Of a DNA stretch of 28,596 bases, positions 24,559-28,596 are shown in pieces. The stretch spans positions 1 to 28,596 of the forward strand of contig CAJUAH010000043.1 of assembly GCA_910584375.1 (NCBI GenBank), written 5' to 3'. The stretch comes from an uncultured Acetatifactor sp. (GTDB lineage Bacteria > Bacillota > Clostridia > Lachnospirales > Lachnospiraceae). Within the stretch, counting starts at the first letter, position 1. Every line of letters starts with the position of its first letter. The position numbers were made by a program, and so were the translations under genes. The notes beneath the pieces were generated by a model. The model had not been told where the DNA came from. It saw nothing but the letters and a program-made list of their open reading frames with translations, and ran no database searches.

Positions 24559-25108
24559 ACCTATTATCCTCCTGACTCAAAAAATAGTAATTTACCAAAT
24601 CAACAAATCCCGATTTTATACTCTGTTCAAGTCGTCAGTAAGCTGACAGTTTTATCAATCTATACGCGTTCTCCTGGATGCCAATCTTGCTGGGCCTATA
24701 CAAAAAAGTTGCCATTTTGTATCCACTTCGCCCTGTAAAATCAAGCTATTTCTGGCTCTTTACACTCCTTGTGGGTCTATGCAGAAAAACTTACCGCCTG
24801 TACCCCTCTTTTGTTGCAAAACAGGGGGGCAAAAGGAAAGATTTTTGTGTATAGGCCCATCCAAGCCCCGAAACAGGAGGTTTATCCCCTCTAAATGGGT
24901 ATAAATATAATATTTTTTTCTATATGCCCACCCAAGTTCCCAAACAGAATGTCTCTCTTCTGAAAGTAGCATATCTTGTGGAGAATTTACACTTTTTGTC
25001 CGTGTCAATGCTTTGAGTACAACAGGTAAAACCTTGTTTAGAGTATGTTAGGAATCTCCCCGCTTGGAATAAGCCGATTAAATTCCGATTTCCAGTCGCA
25101 ATAACCCG
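24559..25108. other. AT-rich intergenic stretch without a convincing gene
   Basis: About 550 bases between the small membrane protein and the rRNA methyltransferase. The only frame of note (24760-25008, minus) has no ribosome site and runs across repeats, so I do not call it. The stretch holds four related GGGYCTATRCA-like segments arranged as nested inverted repeats. It looks like the remnant of a small mobile or structured element. Confidence 0.6.
24692..24930. repeat. Nested degenerate inverted repeats with a central hairpin
   Basis: Two plus-strand segments (GGGCCTATACAAAAAA at 24692 and GGGTCTATGCAGAAAAAC at 24773) are matched by two minus-strand copies ending near 24859 (GGGCCTATACACAAAAA) and 24930 (GGGCATATAGAAAAAA). 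Between the inner pair lies a hairpin with arms 24803-24813 and 24817-24827 (ten of eleven pairs, loop ttg). The outer arms agree at 15 of 17 positions. The arrangement suggests a MITE-like remnant or a structured RNA. Confidence 0.6.
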
Positions 25109-25798
25109 TTATTTTTGCAAGATCTCCAGGCGTCTTTTGCCCAAATTATGCCGTTCCATTCTGATCCATCTGCTGCCCCCGACTTTTTGGCTTTTATCCA
25201 TGCACACAGCCAAAATTGTATTTGCATGGGATATTTCCCATAATCGCTCCAGCATAGCGCTCAATCCTGTCTCTTCTGTCCAATCCGTCAGATTTCCATA
25301 TGGCACATCCGTTATAATGATATCCGGCCCGATATTCGACAGCGCTTTGGCGCAATCCGCCCGAAACACCTCTACTGTTATTTCCCTTTTTATGTTATCG
25401 TATAGGTTATCGCAACTCCGCAATGCATCCAAATGGGACTGCTTGCCATACATTTCATATAGGCGCTTGATCTCCTGCCTACGTTTCGTCAACCCGCTGT
25501 GCGATAACAGCCCCAGATTGCGTTTCGCATATTCAACCATACTGCCATCCACATCACTTGCATAGATTCTGTCAATATTTACATTGTCAAACATACCCAG
25601 CACGGTAAGCGCATATCCTCCTCCACAGCAAGGGTCATATAGGATAAGATTTTCTTTTTTCTCCAAATAGCTTTTTGCCCGTCCGTATATCTCATTCAAC
25701 AGCCTGACGGGAAAATTGGGAATCCCTTTCCCGCCGTAGAGAACCCGGCCGCTGGAATAATCTTCAAAATTATCATTGGGACAATACAAATATTCCAT
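25109..25798 (-). CDS. AviRa-like 23S rRNA methyltransferase
   Basis: The 229 residues match the AviRa family, SAM-dependent enzymes that methylate a 23S rRNA guanosine and give avilamycin (orthosomycin) resistance in the producer. The visible marks are 'SSGRVLYGGKGIPNFPVRLLNEIYGRA' at the N-terminus, the SAM site 'LILYDPCCGGGYALTVLG', 'IYASDVDGSMVEYAKRNLGLLS', 'YGKQSHLDALRSC', and the catalytic-type motif 'DIIITDVPYGNLTDW'. The ATG at 25798 has AGAGGA upstream. It lies 26 bases after the lipoprotein gene on the same strand, between carA and carB. Its GC content is lower than that of the car genes. Resistance is inference; many Firmicute homologues may be housekeeping modifiers or have no tested role. 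Confidence 0.78.
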   Translation of the reverse strand: MEYLYCPNDNFEDYSSGRVLYGGKGIPNFPVRLLNEIYGRAKSYLEKKENLILYDPCCGGGYALTVLGMFDNVNIDRIYASDVDGSMVEYAKRNLGLLSHSGLTKRRQEIKRLYEMYGKQSHLDALRSCDNLYDNIKREITVEVFRADCAKALSNIGPDIIITDVPYGNLTDWTEETGLSAMLERLWEISHANTILAVCMDKSQKVGGSRWIRMERHNLGKRRLEILQK

Positions 25799-25824
25799 AT
25801 GCTTTTCCTCTGGATACAGCCATC

Positions 25825-26229
25825 CTAATAACCATGGTCAACATGCTCCCAGTCTCCGCCTTTATTTCGGATCAGCATCCATTGCCAGTCTGTATAGGTA
25901 GAATCAGGGTTAAATGACCCGTCCCCTCCGGAATGGTCCACGTCGAAGGATGAGTAGAGAATGATCGCCTCGTCCGCGTGATGTTGCGCCGCATATTCCT
26001 GAAACCTGTCCGCATAGGTATCGCCCGGATAATAAAGCTCTGTGAGCGTACAGCCGACAAATTCTTTTGAAAAATACTCCTTTACCGTCCCGAAAGCCGA
26101 TTCGATATCGGCGTCCGTGTAAATCGCAGAGGGTTTCCAGTCCGGTATATAAACATGATCCACATTCCCGCCGCCGCACGCAGTAAACAGTATCGTCACC
26201 GATATCAACAGCAAAAAATATTTTTTCAC
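25825..26229 (-). CDS. Putative lipoprotein of unknown function
   Basis: The 134-residue protein has a lipoprotein signal, 'KKYFLLLISVTILFTACGGG', with lipobox Cys in LFTAC, so it should be anchored to the outer face of the membrane. The mature part contains 'DADIESAFGTVKEYFSKEFVGCTLTELYYPGD', 'DEAIILYSSFDVDHSGGDGSFNPD' and the end 'TYTDWQWMLIRNKGGDWEHVDHGY', which I recall from small secreted proteins of Clostridia with no known function. An ATG two codons earlier lies one base from AGGAGG. The GTG at 26229-26227 is at a proper seven-base distance and overlaps the carA stop as GTGA, so it is chosen. This indicates coupling with carA. Confidence 0.8.
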   Translation of the reverse strand: MKKYFLLLISVTILFTACGGGNVDHVYIPDWKPSAIYTDADIESAFGTVKEYFSKEFVGCTLTELYYPGDTYADRFQEYAAQHHADEAIILYSSFDVDHSGGDGSFNPDSTYTDWQWMLIRNKGGDWEHVDHGY

Positions 26230-27425
26230 AGGCATACCTCCTTCCGCATCATCCCGATAAAGCGGTCAAACAGATAGCCGGAATCCTGGGGGCCGCAGCA
26301 GGCCTCCGGGTGGAACTGTACCGTGAAGATATTTTTGCCTGTGTAGGCCAGTCCCTCGTTGGTGCCGTCGTTGACGTTCACAAAGGCGGGCACGGCTACC
26401 GCCGGATCCAGATGTTCGGCGTCCACCACATAGCCGTGGTTCTGGGAAGATATATATACCCTTCCGGTGGACAGATCCTTCACCGGATGGTTGCCGCCCC
26501 GGTGGCCGTACTTCATCTTGTAGGTGTCCGCTCCGGTGGCCAGGGCCATGAGCTGGTGCCCCAGGCAAATGGCAAAGATAGGCATATCCGAGGCGTACAG
26601 CTTTCGCAGCTCCCGAATGATCGAGGTACATTCCTTGGGGTCGCCGGGGCCGTTGCTGAGCATGACGCCGTCGGCGCCGGAGCTTAAGATCTCCTCCGCC
26701 CCGGTCAGCGCCGGATAGACCGTGACCTCGCAGCCCCGGGCCGCCAGGGAGCGGGCAATATTGTCCTTGGCCCCAAAGTCCATTAACGCCACCTTCAGTC
26801 CCAGGCCGTTTAACTCCCGCACCAGGGAGGGGCGTTTTTCCCGTTCTCCTTTGGCATAGGCCACCCTGTCAAAGCTGGCGCTGCCGGAGAGCGGACCGTT
26901 GTCCGCCAGCGTATGGCTGGCGGGCAACGCATAGGGGGCGGCGCAGGTCACTTTCTCCACCACTTTTCCGGTGGTGTAGGCGTGGAGCCGGGGCAGGAGT
27001 TCCCGGAGCTGTTCGCCCCTGTATTCCACGGTGGTGAGCATGCCGTTCATCGTGCCCTTTTCCCGCAGAATCCTGGTCAATGCCCGGGTGTCGATCCCCG
27101 CGATGCCGGGGATATCTTGCTCCGCCAGAAAATCCTGTATCGTCAGGTCGCAACGGAAATTGCTGGGGATCCGGGACAGCTCCCGGACGATCAAGCCGTC
27201 GGGCCAGGCTCTTTTTGACTCCATATCTTCACGGCAGATGCCGTAATTGCCGATCAGCGGGTAGGTCATGCACACCGCCTGTCCGGCGTAGGAGGGATCG
27301 GTCAGCACCTCCAGATACCCGGCCATGGAGGTGTTGAACACGATCTCGCTGACCACCTCCCGCACTGCTCCGATATGGGTTCCTTCAAATATGGTTCCGT
27401 CTTCCAGAATCAAATATGCTTTCAT
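26226..27425 (-). CDS. carA: Carbamoyl-phosphate synthase, small (glutaminase) subunit
   Basis: A class I glutamine amidotransferase that releases ammonia from glutamine for CarB. The 399 residues have an N-terminal CPSase domain ('LILEDGTIFEGTHIG', 'FNTSMAGYLEVLTDPSYAGQ') and the C-terminal triad domain, with nucleophile Cys287 in 'FAICLGHQLMALATG' and His in 'QFHPEACCGP'. It is longer than the usual 360-380 residues; an insertion of about 25 residues ('PLSGSASFDRVAYAKGEREKRPS', about 178-203) lies at the domain junction. The ATG at 27425 follows AGGAGG. The stop overlaps the lipoprotein start. carB is not adjacent as would be usual. No clear promoter is visible in the 28-base gap upstream. 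Confidence 0.97.
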   Translation of the reverse strand: MKAYLILEDGTIFEGTHIGAVREVVSEIVFNTSMAGYLEVLTDPSYAGQAVCMTYPLIGNYGICREDMESKRAWPDGLIVRELSRIPSNFRCDLTIQDFLAEQDIPGIAGIDTRALTRILREKGTMNGMLTTVEYRGEQLRELLPRLHAYTTGKVVEKVTCAAPYALPASHTLADNGPLSGSASFDRVAYAKGEREKRPSLVRELNGLGLKVALMDFGAKDNIARSLAARGCEVTVYPALTGAEEILSSGADGVMLSNGPGDPKECTSIIRELRKLYASDMPIFAICLGHQLMALATGADTYKMKYGHRGGNHPVKDLSTGRVYISSQNHGYVVDAEHLDPAVAVPAFVNVNDGTNEGLAYTGKNIFTVQFHPEACCGPQDSGYLFDRFIGMMRKEVCL

Positions 27426-27453
27426 GCTGATTCCTCCTCATGTTCAAGTACTG

Positions 27454-27603
27454 TTATAAGTTTCCCTTGGTGTTCCGTTTTGTCTTCCGGGCGTAATCGC
27501 CATACCGCTCCAGGCACTCCTGCGGCATCTTCTCCCCAATGTGGTAGGCCATATGATGAGAACTGCCATCACTCCAGAGATTCAGGGATTTTGCCTTATA
27601 CAA
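27454..27603 (-). CDS. Possible small protein (49 residues)
   Basis: A TTG at 27603-27601 has AGGAGG five bases before it and opens a 49-residue frame, YKAKSLNLWSDGSSHHMAYH... ending RKTKRNTKGNL, rich in His, Lys and Arg. The frame extends further to a GTG at 27681 that overlaps the acetyltransferase gene, but without a ribosome site. It lies 28 bases upstream of carA. I do not recognise it; it could be the tail of a lost gene. The coding call rests on the ribosome site alone. Confidence 0.35.
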   Translation of the reverse strand: MYKAKSLNLWSDGSSHHMAYHIGEKMPQECLERYGDYARKTKRNTKGNL

Positions 27604-27646
27604 AGTCTCCTCCTGCGATGGCTCTGGTAAAAATCCCGCTCCCCCA

Positions 27647-28273
27647 TCACCTGTCAAAATAGTTCTGTAACTTCTCCACAAACTGTCCTATATGCAATCC
27701 ATCCACAAAGGAATGATGCGCCTGTACAGATATCGGGATCCGTGTTGTCCCGTCCTTCTCATAATATTTTCCCCAGTCAAAAAGGGGCGTAGCATTGTCC
27801 TTTTTTCCCGAATTTGTATGGGAGATATGAGTGTATGTGACCCAGGGCATGGGAGAGCATTGAAATACATCGTTTCCCAACGGCCCCGAAAAATACTCCT
27901 GCTGCCCATCCGCCGTTTTCACTGCCAGCTCGCAGTATTCCTTCAAATCGTCTATGAAAGGGACATTCACCACCTTGAACAACTGCGTGTCCCTGTTCAG
28001 ATATGTGAAAGCCGTATCTATCCTGTCAAATAATACTATATTTCCGTCTAAAAAGCGATAGCGAAACGCCTCGGTCTCATTTGCGCATTTACAGACCGCA
28101 TAAACCATGGCCATCGTAAATGAAAGTCCCTGCTCTTTCACCGTCTGCCTGTACTTTGTGATATCGGCCTCAAAAGTCACACAGAACGCGGGTTCCACGC
28201 TGTTTCTGAAGATCATGCAGTGCATGGCCCTGTCCCAGTTTTTCTCGTCTATCACCGTATAATGATTCGCCAT
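27647..28273 (-). CDS. Chloramphenicol acetyltransferase-like (CAT family) protein
   Basis: The 208 residues have the trimeric CAT fold signature. The catalytic motif is 'ISVQAHHSFVDGLHIGQFVEKLQ' near the C-terminus, with His187 as catalytic base and Asp191 as its structural partner. 'MHCMIFRNSVEPAFCVTFEADITKY' and 'GLSFTMAMVYAVCKCANE' match the N-terminal half, and 'FQCSPMPWVTYTHISHT' the core. It uses acetyl-CoA to acetylate an alcohol. The motif HHSFVDG differs from the HHAVCDG of classical resistance enzymes, and such divergent homologues are common in Clostridia without proven resistance, so chloramphenicol as substrate is uncertain. The ATG at 28273 has GGAGG about eight bases upstream. 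It is not associated with a mobile element here. Confidence 0.85.
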   Translation of the reverse strand: MANHYTVIDEKNWDRAMHCMIFRNSVEPAFCVTFEADITKYRQTVKEQGLSFTMAMVYAVCKCANETEAFRYRFLDGNIVLFDRIDTAFTYLNRDTQLFKVVNVPFIDDLKEYCELAVKTADGQQEYFSGPLGNDVFQCSPMPWVTYTHISHTNSGKKDNATPLFDWGKYYEKDGTTRIPISVQAHHSFVDGLHIGQFVEKLQNYFDR

Positions 28274-28399
28274 ATTTTCTATCCTCCATTACCATCGTCT
28301 AACTGTCCATGCTAAGATCGCTTAGATTTTCAAAATCCCCGGTAAAAAACTCATTTTTATACCACTTTGCGTGTTTCAGAACGCACACCAATCAATATT

Positions 28400-28427
28400 T
28401 AAAAGCTAACTTTCAAGCTTTATGCGC
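28400..28427 (-). terminator. Weak hairpin after the right-edge gene
   Basis: AAAGCT and AGCTTT on the minus strand form a short stem around TGAAAGTT, followed by TTTTAAATATT. It lies about 20 bases after the stop of the right-edge gene and may terminate it. The stem is weak. Confidence 0.35.
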
Positions 28428-28440
28428 AACGTTTATGCTC

Positions 28441-28596
28441 TCATTGACCTGAAACCCTATTGAAAACAACCGTCTGCTCCTTCATGGATATCTTTCCCAC
28501 CTGATATCCGTATGCCTCCAGCTCCTTTTTATATTTCAGAAATAGGCGTTTGCGAAACGCCAGAACCCGCATAAATACGGGATTCTCTTTGTTACA
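28441..28596 (-). CDS. C-terminal fragment of an unrecognised protein (start outside window)
   Basis: An open frame enters from the right edge and ends at a TGA (28443-28441). It encodes 51 residues, from CNKENPVFMRVLAFRKRL to KISMKEQTVVFNRVSGQ. It is basic and helical in its first half (RKRLFLKYKKELEAYG). The codon pattern looks coding, but there is too little for a family call. It is on the same strand as the acetyltransferase gene, 167 bases upstream of it. Confidence 0.5.
   Translation of the reverse strand, partial: CNKENPVFMRVLAFRKRLFLKYKKELEAYGYQVGKISMKEQTVVFNRVSGQ

Noticed and set aside
24760..25008. 82-residue frame in the AT-rich gap
   Set aside because: No ribosome site, and it runs through the inverted repeats; more likely chance.

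Overview
The window looks like chromosomal DNA of a low-to-mid GC Gram-positive anaerobe of the Clostridia, most likely Lachnospiraceae-like. This is inferred from strong AGGAGG-type ribosome binding sites, a class B sortase with a surface substrate, a BlaI/M56 pair, a DUF436 (TIGR01440-type) protein, QueH, and tRNA genes without an encoded CCA. Apart from the PMT-family glycosyltransferase and one small broken gene, every gene reads on the minus strand. I see no rRNA, CRISPR array, prophage or intact insertion sequence.

Layout by coordinate. 1-5570 is a cell-surface module: a secreted choice-of-anchor-A-type protein with a Pro/Thr-rich repeat stalk (cut by the left edge), a class B sortase, and a divergent 1045-residue double glycosyltransferase of the PMT/GT39 type. 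5571-9386 is housekeeping: a small frameshifted coiled-coil gene, tRNA-Met and tRNA-Val with their own consensus promoter, argS, queH and a Mn-type superoxide dismutase. 9486-15034 is signalling: an OmpR-family response regulator and histidine kinase overlapping by ATGA, then a BlaI-type repressor and an M56 (BlaR1-like) membrane metalloprotease behind a promoter that carries a perfect 25-bp inverted repeat. 15123-20224 is mixed: a WYL regulator, a 65-bp tandem repeat, a DUF436 protein coupled to an Rpn-type nuclease, and a chemotaxis receptor without a large outside domain.

19826-27425 is a carbamoyl-phosphate synthase region. carA and carB are on the same strand but are separated by about 2.1 kb. 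That stretch holds a lipoprotein gene overlapping carA by GTGA, an AviRa-like 23S rRNA methyltransferase, an AT-rich segment with nested inverted repeats, and a small membrane protein. Downstream of carB lie a Nudix hydrolase and an orphan CdiI-like immunity protein that overlap by ATGA. 27454-28596 holds a tiny ORF, a chloramphenicol-acetyltransferase-like gene and the C-terminal end of an unrecognised gene.

The most interesting functional grouping is at the left end. A Thr-rich surface protein, its likely dedicated sortase and a PMT-family O-glycosyltransferase share one divergent promoter region, which suggests a sortase-anchored glycoprotein system. The second is the carAB locus split by resistance-like and lipoprotein cargo. 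All functions are inferred from motifs and remembered family features; no database search was run.
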